Of a stretch of DNA of 64,000 nucleotides, positions 8,848-18,600 are shown in pieces. A model generated the notes under the pieces. The model was not told the origin of the DNA. It searched no databases and saw nothing but the letters and a program-made list of their open reading frames with translations. The stretch spans positions 248,001 through 312,000 of the forward strand of contig JAMBOW010000002.1 of NCBI GenBank assembly GCA_023715865.1, read 5' to 3'. Each line of letters starts with the position of its first letter. Positions within the stretch are counted from its first letter, which is position 1. This DNA is from Neobacillus mesonae (lineage in GTDB: Bacteria > Bacillota > Bacilli > Paenibacillales > Paenibacillaceae). Both the position numbers and the translations under genes were made by a program.

Positions 8848-9699
8848 TTATTTGCCGACGAATTCCTGTGCCCAGTATCCGTTCACATAACCTACACCGA
8901 TCAGGGTGAAGTTCTTGTTCAAGATATTGGCTTTGTGCCCTGGACTGTTCATCCACGCTCTTACAACCTCAGCAGGTGTTTTTTGCCCTTTGGCAATGTT
9001 CTCACCAGCATAGCTGTAGCTGATACCGAATTTCTTCATCATATCAAACGGGGAACCATAAGTAGGAGATGTGTGATCAAAATAGTTATTGTCGCTCATG
9101 TCCTTCGCTTTGGCTACAGCCATTTTAGTCAAATTCGTGTGAATCGTAAGCGGTTTAAGGCCTGCAGCTGCACGCTCCTTGTTCACCAGGCTTACTACTT
9201 CTTTCGCATATGCAGATACAACAGAGTTTGCATCTGTAGATTCGCTTCCTGCGTTAGAATTAGATCCGGAATTTGAACCTGTATTGGAACCGCTATTAGA
9301 TCCTGTGTTAGAACCTGCATTAGATCCAGTGTTGGAACCCGTATTAGATCCAGTATTGGATCCTGTGTTAGATCCTGTGTTAGATCCAGTGTTAGATCCA
9401 GTGTTGGAACCTGTGTTTGATCCGGTATTGGAACCTGTGTTGGAACCCTTATCCGGTTTTTGAATAGTGTTACCACCCACAGTAATCGTTTTGCCGCCTA
9501 CAGTAATGGTTTTCCCATCAATTTTAATGTTGTAGCCATGTTCCTTCAAAAAGTCTAGAACATATTGTTGATAGCTTTCAGCCTGATCCTTGGAAGCAGA
9601 AGCAGAAGCCACGCCTGCGCCTGGCAACAGCATTCCTGCTGCAAGAACAGCACTTAAGCTGCCGGCAATTACTGTTTTCTTGATAGACAATCTGTTCAA
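8848..9699 (-). CDS. Secreted CAP/SCP-domain protein with GSNT repeat linker
   Basis: This 283-residue protein has a signal peptide (positively charged start, hydrophobic stretch, ASASA near residue 35), a short region with TITVGG repeats, 16 tandem four-residue units, mostly GSNT, and a C-terminal CAP domain (about 160-283). The CAP domain shows VNKERAAAGLKPL, FDHTSPTYGS, AGENIAKGQ and NSPGHKANIL, the family signatures including the conserved His and Glu residues. It resembles B. subtilis YkwD-type proteins of unknown biochemical role. The linker probably spans the cell wall. It is monocistronic, with a good promoter upstream and a terminator downstream. Confidence 0.88.
   Translation of the reverse strand: MNRLSIKKTVIAGSLSAVLAAGMLLPGAGVASASASKDQAESYQQYVLDFLKEHGYNIKIDGKTITVGGKTITVGGNTIQKPDKGSNTGSNTGSNTGSNTGSNTGSNTGSNTGSNTGSNTGSNTGSNAGSNTGSNSGSNTGSNSGSNSNAGSESTDANSVVSAYAKEVVSLVNKERAAAGLKPLTIHTNLTKMAVAKAKDMSDNNYFDHTSPTYGSPFDMMKKFGISYSYAGENIAKGQKTPAEVVRAWMNSPGHKANILNKNFTLIGVGYVNGYWAQEFVGK
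9256..9447 (-). repeat. 16 tandem 12-bp repeats encoding GSNT units
   Basis: Sixteen in-frame 12-bp units of the form GGWTCNAAYACN follow one another in the CAP-domain gene. Units 1-10 and two later ones encode GSNT; the others encode GSNA or GSNS. Synonymous differences (GGATCT, GGTTCC, GGATCA) show that the array is not freshly amplified, although units 6 and 7 are identical. Confidence 0.9.
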
Positions 9700-9752
9700 A
9701 AATATCAGCTCCTAGAATGATTTATTACAATTTTGTAACTGCTATGTTTAGG

Positions 9753-9781
9753 ATTATAACAGCACTTTTACAATTTGTTAA
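9753..9781 (-). promoter_or_regulatory. Sigma-A promoter of the CAP-domain gene
   Basis: On the minus strand TTAACA (9776-9781) and TATAAT (9753-9758) are 17 bases apart. Just downstream, TTACAA and TTGTAA arms separated by two bases (9725-9738) form a small inverted repeat that could be an operator. Confidence 0.65.
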
Positions 9782-9871
9782 CCCATAAATTTTGGAAAAG
9801 GTTAAATTTAAGTAACTATATTGTAATAACTTTGATAGAGAAAGAGTTGGAGCCCTTATAATCATAGAGTT

Positions 9872-9911
9872 ACAAAAAACAAAAAACCTAACGATCAAAG
9901 ATCGTTAGGTT
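9872..9911 (-). terminator. Strong intrinsic terminator of the purT-GNAT operon
   Basis: A perfect 12-bp stem (9885-9896 with 9900-9911) with a three-base loop is followed on the minus strand by TTTTTTGTTTTTTG. It lies about 50 bases past the GNAT stop codon. Confidence 0.85.
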
Positions 9912-9963
9912 ATATAAGCAATGTTCCTCTTAGAACACGCCGAGCATATTATTTTGTATCGAT

Positions 9964-10419
9964 TTACAGCTTCTTGCTGAACCGGTATCCATGTTTTGTA
10001 AAGCCGAGATGCTCATAAAAACTGTAAGATGGCTTATGCTGTTCTCGATTTCCTTCGATAATGAGCAATTTATGACTGCCATGTTCACGTGCCCAAGTTT
10101 CGGCGTACTCCAAAAGTCTGCGGCCAATACCTTCTCCGCGATGCTCTTTGCATACAATAAGAGATGTAATTTGAGCCGCTTGTTCTGGATCTGAATGAGT
10201 TTGAACACATTGCAGACCTAGCATTCCTACAACTTCTCCATCATTTTCCGCCACCAGCATACAGGCATTATCATTCACCTGGGCAGTTTCAATCCTCTCC
10301 CGCATCACACCCGGCGTCGTCGGATAGCTGACCTCATGCATAAGATGCGTAACATCAACTGCATCATGCTTATCACACAAGCGAATGGTCAGAACTGGGG
10401 CTTCTACATTACTTAACAT
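9964..10419 (-). CDS. GNAT-family N-acetyltransferase
   Basis: This 151-residue protein has the GNAT fold throughout. The acetyl-CoA pyrophosphate-binding motif A is [20 protein letters not shown] (R-G-x-G-I-G core), preceded by a beta strand with VGMLGLQ and followed by a motif B region with HGSHKLLI and YEHLGF. The substrate cannot be predicted; small stand-alone GNAT proteins acetylate antibiotics, amino acids or peptides. The gene starts 11 bases before the purT stop codon, so the two are co-transcribed and probably translationally coupled. Confidence 0.85.
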   Translation of the reverse strand: MLSNVEAPVLTIRLCDKHDAVDVTHLMHEVSYPTTPGVMRERIETAQVNDNACMLVAENDGEVVGMLGLQCVQTHSDPEQAAQITSLIVCKEHRGEGIGRRLLEYAETWAREHGSHKLLIIEGNREQHKPSYSFYEHLGFTKHGYRFSKKL

Positions 10420-11596
10420 GGTTTACCTCCACTTTCAGCAAATTTGCGGCTTGTTTTGCCGTTTGGCGTGCATCTTCCACATTTGAGGCTGCACTTAGTG
10501 CGACAGCCATTCTTCTTCCAACCTTTGTCTCAGGTTTACCAAATATTCGAACCTGGGTCCGAGGTAAAGACAATGCATCGGAAACGCCTTGAATGATATA
10601 TGATGCTGTTATCTCATCTGCTTTAAGTGTTGCAGACGCACCTGGTGTCAGTAACTCGACACCTGTCACTGGAAATCCAAGAACGGCTCTTACATGAAGG
10701 GCAAATTCTGACAAATCCTGAGTGATCATAGTAACCATCCCCGTATCATGCGGGCGAGGTGAAACTTCACTGAATACGACTCCTTCTTTAGTCAAAAAGA
10801 GCTCGACACCAAACAAACCATATCCGCCAAGTTCATCTGTGATGCGCTTAGCGATATCCTGTGCCTCAGTCAGTTGTCCCTCATTCATGAAATGGGGCTG
10901 CCATGATTCCACATAATCTCCATCTTTCTGAATATGCCCGATCGGCGGGCAAAATACAGTGCCTGAAGATGAGCGAACCGTAAGCAAAGTAATTTCACTT
11001 TCAAATTCTACAAAAGCTTCTACAATGACCCGCGTAGTCGCGGCTCTGGCGCCTTCCAGCGCAGCCTTCCAGCTTTTCTCTGCATCCTCTGGTGTGCGGC
11101 AAACACTTTGTCCCTTGCCGGAGGAGCTCATCAGCGGTTTGACTACACAAGGCGTACCTAACTCCTGCAAAGCCGTCTCTAGTTCTTCAAGACTATTCGC
11201 AAAACGATAGGCAGCAGTAGGCAAGCCCAGCTCCTCGGCTGCTAGCCGTCGGATGCCTTCGCGATCCATTGTAAGCCTGGTCGCTCTTGCTGTCGGTACA
11301 ACTCGAAAACCTTCTTCCTCGAGCTCTAGGAGCGCTTCTGTGGCGATCGCTTCAATCTCGGGAATAATGTAATCGGGCTGCTCCTTACGAATCAATTCTT
11401 TAAGTGCTTCAGCATTTAGCATGTCAATACAGTAGGACCTATGGGCGATTTGCATAGCAGGAGCATGGTCATAGCGATCGACAGCAATCGTCTCTACGCC
11501 AAGTCTCTGTGCCTCTATAACGACTTCTTTGCCCAGTTCACCGCTGCCAAGCAGCAGCATTTTTTTGGCTTCTGCCGAAAAAGGAGCACCCCACAT
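10409..11596 (-). CDS. purT: Formate-dependent phosphoribosylglycinamide formyltransferase
   Basis: This 395-residue ATP-grasp enzyme makes formyl-GAR from GAR, formate and ATP in purine synthesis, bypassing the folate-dependent PurN. Near the N-terminus [12 protein letters not shown] and [16 protein letters not shown] match PurT closely. The ATP-grasp domain includes [29 protein letters not shown] and FGVELFL with [14 protein letters not shown] (metal ligands). Length is normal for the family (about 390). The upstream gap to the ABC exporter gene is short and contains an AT-rich inverted repeat at 11705-11719; I see no clear purine riboswitch. Confidence 0.93.
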   Translation of the reverse strand: MWGAPFSAEAKKMLLLGSGELGKEVVIEAQRLGVETIAVDRYDHAPAMQIAHRSYCIDMLNAEALKELIRKEQPDYIIPEIEAIATEALLELEEEGFRVVPTARATRLTMDREGIRRLAAEELGLPTAAYRFANSLEELETALQELGTPCVVKPLMSSSGKGQSVCRTPEDAEKSWKAALEGARAATTRVIVEAFVEFESEITLLTVRSSSGTVFCPPIGHIQKDGDYVESWQPHFMNEGQLTEAQDIAKRITDELGGYGLFGVELFLTKEGVVFSEVSPRPHDTGMVTMITQDLSEFALHVRAVLGFPVTGVELLTPGASATLKADEITASYIIQGVSDALSLPRTQVRIFGKPETKVGRRMAVALSAASNVEDARQTAKQAANLLKVEVNHVK

Positions 11597-11704
11597 TTTC
11601 TCTCTAATCCCCCTACCTGAGAAATCTATGTCTATTTCTCTATTTTCGGGGAACTTGAGCGATAATGCAAGAGTGCTCGACTTATTTCTTGTGAATATTA
11701 CATG

Positions 11705-11719
11705 GAAATTTAAAATTTC
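11705..11719. promoter_or_regulatory. AT-rich inverted repeat upstream of purT
   Basis: GAAATTT and AAATTTC arms with a single central base form a short palindrome between the ABC exporter stop and the purT start. It may be an operator or part of a weak terminator; there is no U-tract directly after it. Confidence 0.3.
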
Positions 11720-11730
11720 GCGAATAAATT

Positions 11731-13584
11731 TTACAAAAATCTGAATTGAGCTTCGATCAAACCGTTATATATTCCTTGTTTCTGGATAAGCTGTTCATGA
11801 TTTCCTTGCTCCTTAATTTCACCGTGATCAAGGACAATAATGTTATCCGCATTACGGATGGTCGATAGGCGGTGAGCAACCATAAACGACGTTCTGCCTT
11901 CAAGCAACACTTTAAGCGCCTCTTGAATTTTAAGCTCGGTTTCGGTATCGATACTTGCTGTCGCCTCATCCAATATAAGGATTCGAGGGTCTGCAAGAAG
12001 TGCCCGTGCAAAGGACAAGAGCTGTCTTTGTCCCATAGAGAGTACATTGCCTCGTTCCTCTACTTCAGTCTCATACCCTCCAGGCAATTTCATGATGAAT
12101 TCATGAGCGTTAACCGCCTTGGCTGCCGCCTCTACCTCTTGATCTGTCGCATCCAGACGACCAAACCTGATGTTATCACGAATTGTACCTGAGAAGATAA
12201 AGGTATCCTGAAGCACGATACCGATCTGACTGCGCAAGCTCCGGATGGTTATATCCCGAATATTGTAATCATCAATTGTCAGCTTTCCTTCTGTCACATC
12301 ATAGAATCGGCTCAGCAAATTGATAATTGTACTCTTCCCTGAACCGGTATGACCTACAAGCGCAATCGACTGTCCTGCCTTTACATCGATGTCGACACCC
12401 TTGAGTGCCTGACGGCCTTTCTCGTATTCGAATACAACCTTCTCAAACTTGATGTTTCCTTGGATTGGCGGGATCGGTTTAGCCCCTTCTTTATCAGCAA
12501 TTCCCGGCTCCTCATCCATAAATTCGAAGATACGCTCAGAGGATGCCATCGCTACAAGCAGCTGATTGTACATTTGTCCCAAGCGGTTAATTGGGTCCCA
12601 GAAGTTCCCGACATAGTTGGCAAACGCTACAAGAAGTCCGATTGTAAGTGCTTCTTCTTGAATGAGATAAGCACCGTACCAGAACAAAATTAAAGAACCT
12701 ACCCCGCCTGTAATTTCAATAAGCGGCCCGAACCCTTGGTTCATCGTCGAAGCACGATTCCAGGATTTGCGGCTTGTCATGTTCATTTTGTCAAAAAACT
12801 TCATATTTTCTTCTTCTTGGGTGTAAGCCTGTGTAACACGGATCCCTTGAATGGATTCATTCAAATGGGAGTTAATGCGGGAGTTCTTCATCCGCACATC
12901 CTGCCATGCACGGCGAATTTTAACCCGCAATTTGGTTGAAATAAAGAACATAACCGGAACTGTCAAAACAACAGCGAGTCCAAGCTGCCAGTTAATGAAC
13001 ATCAGGATGACAATAATACCGACAAGCTGAACACAGTCAATCAGCAGGTTGACTACCCCGTTTGTAAACAAATCCTGCAGCGAGTTAATGTCGTTCGTAA
13101 TCCGAACCATAACTGAGCCGGCCGGTCTTTTATCAAAAAACGAAAATGAAAGCTTCTGAATATGTTTAAACAGATCAGATCTTAAATCGTAAATAACTCG
13201 CTGACCGATAATGTTCGTAAATTTGATCCGGATGGTAGCTGCGCCCCATTGAATGATATATAGAAGCAGAATACCTCCAGCGATCCAGTACAGCAGCGTT
13301 AAGCTCGGACTGCTTCCATCTGTAGGTGCGATAGCCTTATCAATGGCAAGACTGGTGAGATAAGGGACCGTTAATTTTGTAATGGTACCTAACACCATCA
13401 TGATAATAACGATCGGCAGCAGTTGTTTTGCGTAAGGTTTCATGTAAGAGAAAAGTCTACTAAACTGCCCCCAGTTAAACGGCTTTTCAATGACTTCATC
13501 ATCTTGATAAACAAAACGTTCCTGTACTTTTTTTTCATTCGCGCCTGGAATGTTTTGCTTTTCAGCAGCTATTTCGTTACTCAT
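11731..13584 (-). CDS. Heterodimeric ABC exporter subunit, BmrD-like
   Basis: This 617-residue half-transporter carries a six-helix membrane domain (about residues 50-345) and a nucleotide-binding domain. Walker A is GHTGSGKS (411-418) and Walker B is ILILDEA with catalytic E540, but the signature is LSMGQ (515-519) instead of LSGGQ. The partner encoded upstream has the canonical LSGGQ and an Asp in place of the catalytic Glu. This division matches asymmetric multidrug exporters such as BmrC/BmrD (YheI/YheH) or TM287/288. The start ATG lies inside the partner's last codons (8-base overlap). It is probably a multidrug or lipid exporter; the substrate is unknown. Confidence 0.88.
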   Translation of the reverse strand: MSNEIAAEKQNIPGANEKKVQERFVYQDDEVIEKPFNWGQFSRLFSYMKPYAKQLLPIVIIMMVLGTITKLTVPYLTSLAIDKAIAPTDGSSPSLTLLYWIAGGILLLYIIQWGAATIRIKFTNIIGQRVIYDLRSDLFKHIQKLSFSFFDKRPAGSVMVRITNDINSLQDLFTNGVVNLLIDCVQLVGIIVILMFINWQLGLAVVLTVPVMFFISTKLRVKIRRAWQDVRMKNSRINSHLNESIQGIRVTQAYTQEEENMKFFDKMNMTSRKSWNRASTMNQGFGPLIEITGGVGSLILFWYGAYLIQEEALTIGLLVAFANYVGNFWDPINRLGQMYNQLLVAMASSERIFEFMDEEPGIADKEGAKPIPPIQGNIKFEKVVFEYEKGRQALKGVDIDVKAGQSIALVGHTGSGKSTIINLLSRFYDVTEGKLTIDDYNIRDITIRSLRSQIGIVLQDTFIFSGTIRDNIRFGRLDATDQEVEAAAKAVNAHEFIMKLPGGYETEVEERGNVLSMGQRQLLSFARALLADPRILILDEATASIDTETELKIQEALKVLLEGRTSFMVAHRLSTIRNADNIIVLDHGEIKEQGNHEQLIQKQGIYNGLIEAQFRFL

Positions 13585-15352
13585 GTGTCACCTGCTTTCC
13601 AGGCGCCCGTTTGATGCGGGCGATATGATCTGCATATTGAATATGAAATACATCTTGATACTGTCCAGGAATGCTGGTCAACTCTTCATGTGTGCCCCGC
13701 TGTACAACGCGGCCCTCATCGAGAACTAGTATTTCGTCCGCATGACGCAGCGATGATATACGGTGAGCAATAATAAATGTCGTTCTGCCCCGCATAACCT
13801 CTTGGAATCCTGACTGGATTTCATGCTCTGTCTCCATATCAACTGCGCTAGTTGCATCATCAAGCACAAGTATTTTCGGATTCAGAAGCAAGGCTCTTGC
13901 AATCGCGATCCGCTGCTTTTGTCCTCCCGAAAGTCCCATTCCCCGCTCACCGACAACCGTATCGTAACCAAGCGGCATTTCCATAATAAAATCATGTGCT
14001 TTAGCCAGCTTGGATACACGGATAATTTCATCCATCGAGACGTCTTTGATTCCATAAGCAATATTGTTGCGAATACTGGAAGAGAATAAAAAGGTTTCTT
14101 GAAAAACGGCAGCGATTTGGCTGCGCAGGCTCTTTAAGTTAATGTCATTAATGTCGATTCCATCAATCTTAATGGACCCGCTGTTTATATTATAGGCACG
14201 CATAAGAAGCTGGATGATCGTGGATTTCCCTGATCCGGTTCCACCCAAGAAACCGATTACGGTTCCTGGAGGTGCGTCCAGATTAATATCAACGACCGCC
14301 GGAATTTTGTTGCCATAGGCAAAGGTCACATGGTCAAACTTAACGTGCCCTTTGACCTGATCAGGTACAAGCGTAATAGGATCGTTCCCGTCCTGTACGT
14401 CAATAGGTTGATTCAACAGCTCAAGCACGCGTTCACCAGATGCCTTGGACTGAGTATAGTTATTGATATGAAATCCGATGTTCCACATCGGTCCGATTAT
14501 GTACCATATTAAGCTAAAGAATGCAACGAGCTCACCAAGAGATAGTTCTTGCCGAATAACAAGCCTTCCGCCCATAACGAGAAGCAAAACTACGCTTAAG
14601 GATGCCAACAGCTCCATGACAGGGAAAAACTTAGCCCATAGTGAGGAGGCGAAAATTTGATTCGTTTTGTATCGTTCATTCCGGAGTGAGAATTTATCCA
14701 CTTCATAAGGTTCACGGGCAAAAGACTTCACTGTGCGAACCCCGGTAATGTTCTCTTGAACAGCGGTTGTTAGTGAACTCATCGCTAGACGCATTTCCTG
14801 AAATGCCGGATGAATTTGTGTTTCAAATTTTAATGCAACAAAGACAAGCACCGGCATAAAAATGAGGGTAAGCAAAGTAAGCTGCCAGTTAATTGATATC
14901 ATCATAACGGCTCCAAAGAGCACCATCAGCACCATATTCAGTATTTGGGCAAAACCAAATCCGATAAAGTTGCGAATTGCCTCCAAATCCCCGGTCAGGC
15001 GTGACATCAGGTCTCCTGTCTTGGCCGTGTCATAGTAACGGAATGACAAAAACTGCAGCTTTTCATAGCATGCGTTCCGCAGACGATAAGCCAGGTAATT
15101 ACCTAGTCTTGCACCAAAAAATCCGTGTAAAAATTGAAACAACGCTTTAATGATGACGACGCCCAGCACCGATAGGGCAAGCATGGGAACGTATTCATAA
15201 TTTTTCGGCGTAATGACATCATCAATCAGTATACGCAGTAGGTTCGGGTACACGAGCCCGAGTGCAGTGGCAATGGCTAAGCAAAGGATTGATAAAAACA
15301 TCAAATTTCGCTTGGACCAAAAGAAGCCCTGCAGTTGCCTGAGAACATCCAT
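13577..15352 (-). CDS. Heterodimeric ABC exporter subunit, BmrC-like
   Basis: This 591-residue half-transporter has an N-terminal six-helix membrane domain (about 15-290) and an ATPase domain: Walker A GGTGSGKS (370-377), signature LSGGQ (474-478), Walker B LVLDD. D499 replaces the usual catalytic Glu, the hallmark of the degenerate site in BmrC-type subunits (D500 in B. subtilis BmrC). The start is the ATG at 15352 directly after GAGGAGGAG; a TTG five codons upstream lies before that site and is unlikely. The stop overlaps the start of the second subunit, so the two are made together. Confidence 0.88.
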   Translation of the reverse strand: MDVLRQLQGFFWSKRNLMFLSILCLAIATALGLVYPNLLRILIDDVITPKNYEYVPMLALSVLGVVIIKALFQFLHGFFGARLGNYLAYRLRNACYEKLQFLSFRYYDTAKTGDLMSRLTGDLEAIRNFIGFGFAQILNMVLMVLFGAVMMISINWQLTLLTLIFMPVLVFVALKFETQIHPAFQEMRLAMSSLTTAVQENITGVRTVKSFAREPYEVDKFSLRNERYKTNQIFASSLWAKFFPVMELLASLSVVLLLVMGGRLVIRQELSLGELVAFFSLIWYIIGPMWNIGFHINNYTQSKASGERVLELLNQPIDVQDGNDPITLVPDQVKGHVKFDHVTFAYGNKIPAVVDINLDAPPGTVIGFLGGTGSGKSTIIQLLMRAYNINSGSIKIDGIDINDINLKSLRSQIAAVFQETFLFSSSIRNNIAYGIKDVSMDEIIRVSKLAKAHDFIMEMPLGYDTVVGERGMGLSGGQKQRIAIARALLLNPKILVLDDATSAVDMETEHEIQSGFQEVMRGRTTFIIAHRISSLRHADEILVLDEGRVVQRGTHEELTSIPGQYQDVFHIQYADHIARIKRAPGKQVTHE

Positions 15353-15547
15353 GTTTCTCCTCCTCAAAAATCTTACTCATCTTGTATAAAATTCATCTGA
15401 ACATTAATGAAGTTTATCACCGGCGCAAACCACCGGCAAAGCGAAAAAGACTTCATTTTCAGTCTTCTTTTGGTTTGAAAGGGCAATATCAGGAAATAAT
15501 GGGTATCTCTCAATTAAATAGTCGGATATCCTCCCTTTATCTCGCTA

Positions 15548-15592
15548 ATGTCAGAAAAAACATCCCTTTTCGGTTACCCCGAATGAAGGGAT
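15548..15592 (-). terminator. Terminator of the dynamin gene
   Basis: ACATCCCTT and AAGGGATGT pair (about 15559-15593), with a second short stem TTCGG/CCGAA inside, and TTTTTT follows on the minus strand. It lies 22 bases past the stop codon of the dynamin gene. The remainder of 15353-15547 has only a weak AAGACT/AGTCTT hairpin near 15446-15470. Confidence 0.75.
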
Positions 15593-15613
15593 GTTATCTA
15601 GGTAAAAAATAGT

Positions 15614-18600
15614 TTAAATCATTTTTTCCTCAAGATTTGATAATTGGGATGCCAATTCTTCCAAAGTTCCGATATCGCTCGAGAACTCCAAGGCTGCAAG
15701 CAGGCCTGAAATTTCCTCAGACCACTGCTCCTCCATCAGTAATTGATGGTCTTGCAGTACAGACCGGGTTAGTTGTTGATAATAATCGATAAGATGCTCT
15801 TCGTTATATCCAAGCTCCTGAAGGAGAAGCTGCTTTATTTCAGGTTCCAGTGCAGCCTGCAGCTGTTTTCTGCCGGGTCCTTCGAAGAAATGCTTCGGGT
15901 TTTTAAAATACTTCCAAGCATTCTTCCACACAATGGGATCGCTAAGGTCTTTACGTCTTAGCGAAGGCGTTTCCCATGCTCCCGTTACTTCAGAGTATAC
16001 ATTCACTCCATCCGATATATCGCTTAATCTCCTGCATGTTCGCTGTGCTTCTTCTTGTACAAGCTGCCGGCCTTTGCTCTCCATTCGCAGCGTTGTAGCA
16101 AGCAGTTCCTGCTCAATTTCGAGGTACAGTATGCGCAGAAGCTCCCTGCCAGAGGATTGGAATATCCCTTTAAGGTCTCCTTGGTCTTCTCTTAGTACGG
16201 AAGGATGGAAAGCATCAGACATAAATTCTGATATTCGATAACTGATTCGTTGTCCTACATGGAATAACAGCTCTTTCATTTCCTGGGCAATTTCCGCGTT
16301 TTTATTTAACGAACCGTATGCTGCTAACAGATCTAATCCTTGCTGCTTAATCTCATTTAGCATCCGTTTACGGGCAACACGCTCCGCTTCTCCCTGCCTT
16401 GCATCCCGAATCCACTGTTCCACACGCTGCCGGACGTGACCGACTTCCTTGCAGGCTGCATTGATGGCCAGATCAGGGAGCTCATCACCTGCAAAATGAC
16501 CGAATGCACGTTCAAATGCTGCAAAACGGGACATATCAAGTTTGTCCATATCGTCAGCTTGCTTTGCTTCCAGTGCAAGCAGACTTGAGACCGGGTATAC
16601 CTGCGGGACACGGACTCCATTTTGCAGCAGCTGCGTCGTTACATGCTCTTTCACCAATTCAAGCTCTTCCTCAGACGAAGCCAAATCAGAAGCGTTAATA
16701 ACAAAAAACATATTGTCCATCGATTTGGCATCTTTTACGCGCCCCAGCTGGCTTAAGAACTGTCTGTCGCCTTGGGAGAATGCATGATTGTAATAGGTTA
16801 CAAATACGAGCGCATCTGCATTTTTCATATAATTGAATGTGACTCCTGTATGTCTGGCATTGATGGAATCCGCACCCGGTGTATCTACTAAAATGATCCC
16901 TTGATCTGTTAGTTCACAGTTGTAATACAGATCAATTGAATCCACAAAACATGATTTTTTCTCCTCTGCGACATACGAACGATACTCATCCATACTCGCG
17001 ATCCAGGCAATGCCCAGCTTAGCCTCAGCTTCATCATAACCTGCCGCCGCTGCCTTTAAGAAGCTGTAATGCGGTCTTCCGGCAGGATGCACCTGCTGGG
17101 GAGTCAAGGCAGCTACCTTGTCTTTCCATGAATGCTCCTTCGGCTTGCCCAGTCCAAGAAGATCAAATGAGTAGACAAGATCCTGCCACAATGCTTCACG
17201 GGTCTTCATGGCGACCCGCGCCGTCCGGTGTGCCGCCCCTTCGGCGGGCGCCATAATCCGGTTAATCGCCGCTGTCGTCGGATGCGGCGATACCGGGAGC
17301 ACGGCTTCGCCGAGCAAGGCGTTGGCGAAGGAGGATTTGCCGGCGCTGAAGGCACCGAACAGCGCCAGGGTAAAGCTGCCGCCCGCAAGGGATCCAGCGC
17401 GGGCGGTGAGCCCCCGTACCGCCGACTTCATGGCGGGATACGGGGCGACAAGTGCAGCCGCCTGCTCAAGGCCGGCTGCTGCAGCCGACAGCCGCTCGTG
17501 TCTGCGAGCGGCAAGAGGTCCGCGCGCGATTCGTTCACGTGGCGCGCGGGTTGCCGCCGGAATATCTGCCTCTGTTTCTTTAGCAGATATTCCAGCGGCA
17601 GCTATGCCTTCGGACTCCGGCACAGCAGGCTCAGGGACCTCCGGAAGCATACCGGAGGTCAGTTCATCATCTGCCGGCAGCATGGCCTTTACGGCAGATG
17701 ATATTCCGGCTATCTCCAGCTCGATAGCCTCATAGGCTTCAACCGCAGCGGATTGTGTGCCCAGCTGCACGCGTTCTTTCTCCAAATCAGCTAATACTTT
17801 CTCCGTTTTTAAATTCAGATCTGCTAATAGCTGTTCTGCAAATTCCAACACAGATTTGCGATATTGTGCTGTTAGATCTGCACGAAGCTCTTTACAATAA
17901 TTAAGAACATATTCGCCAGTCACTGCGCCGTCCGGTGTTCTTCTTGCCGTAATCAATTCTTCGTCTACTTGATACAGTTTATCATCCAGCTTGTGGTCCC
18001 ATTCCTCATTCCACAGCTCATGGGCCGAACCCCACTGGCGCAGCATCGTCTTAAGATGATAAGCAGCCTGGCCCTCCGCTTGCTTGCTGAATAAAGACCA
18101 AAATTTCTCATAACGCTCTCTTTTTTCTTGCTCTGTCTTTCCAGCCGAGAATAGAAAACCGACTTTAAATCCGGGACGACGGCTTTCAAGATATTTCTCT
18201 GCCGCATCTCTTACATCAGACGGAGTCAAATTGGCATTTGCCAGAAGACGATCCACTTCTTCCCGAAACCGATTCATCTCCTGAATCGGGAGCTCCATCT
18301 CTTCCTTCATTTTTCTTTCGAGGGCTGATTTCTCAGCGGACAAACGAGCAGCACCCTCTTCCCCGCCCATCTGTTCAAGCAGTTTCGTCCTGCGTTCTTC
18401 TCTTAGCTCTTCATACTTTAGCAGAAACTGCTTGGATATATGACTCGCAGAAGAAGTCAGGCTGTGATTTAAAAGCTCTGTTCGTATTGCAAGCAGCTTC
18501 TCAATGACTTCCGATAGCCGATTCAGCTGGTTGTAGGGATGCTCAGGCTTTCTTAGGGTTGTAAACAACAGACCTGCATAGGACACTTCCCAGGCTTTAA

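Noticed and set aside
9179-9476. Long open frames on both strands over the GSNT repeats
   Set aside because: They come from the 12-bp periodicity of the repeat in the CAP-domain gene; the products are monotonous and lack ribosome sites.
11597-11730. PurR boxes or a purine riboswitch before purT
   Set aside because: CGAA-containing stretches occur, but not as a properly spaced inverted pair, and no conserved aptamer sequence is visible.
17206-17735. Overlapping long frames on both strands in the GC-rich dynamin segment
   Set aside because: High GC removes stop codons; the dynamin frame is clear, and the alternatives have low-complexity products without start sites.
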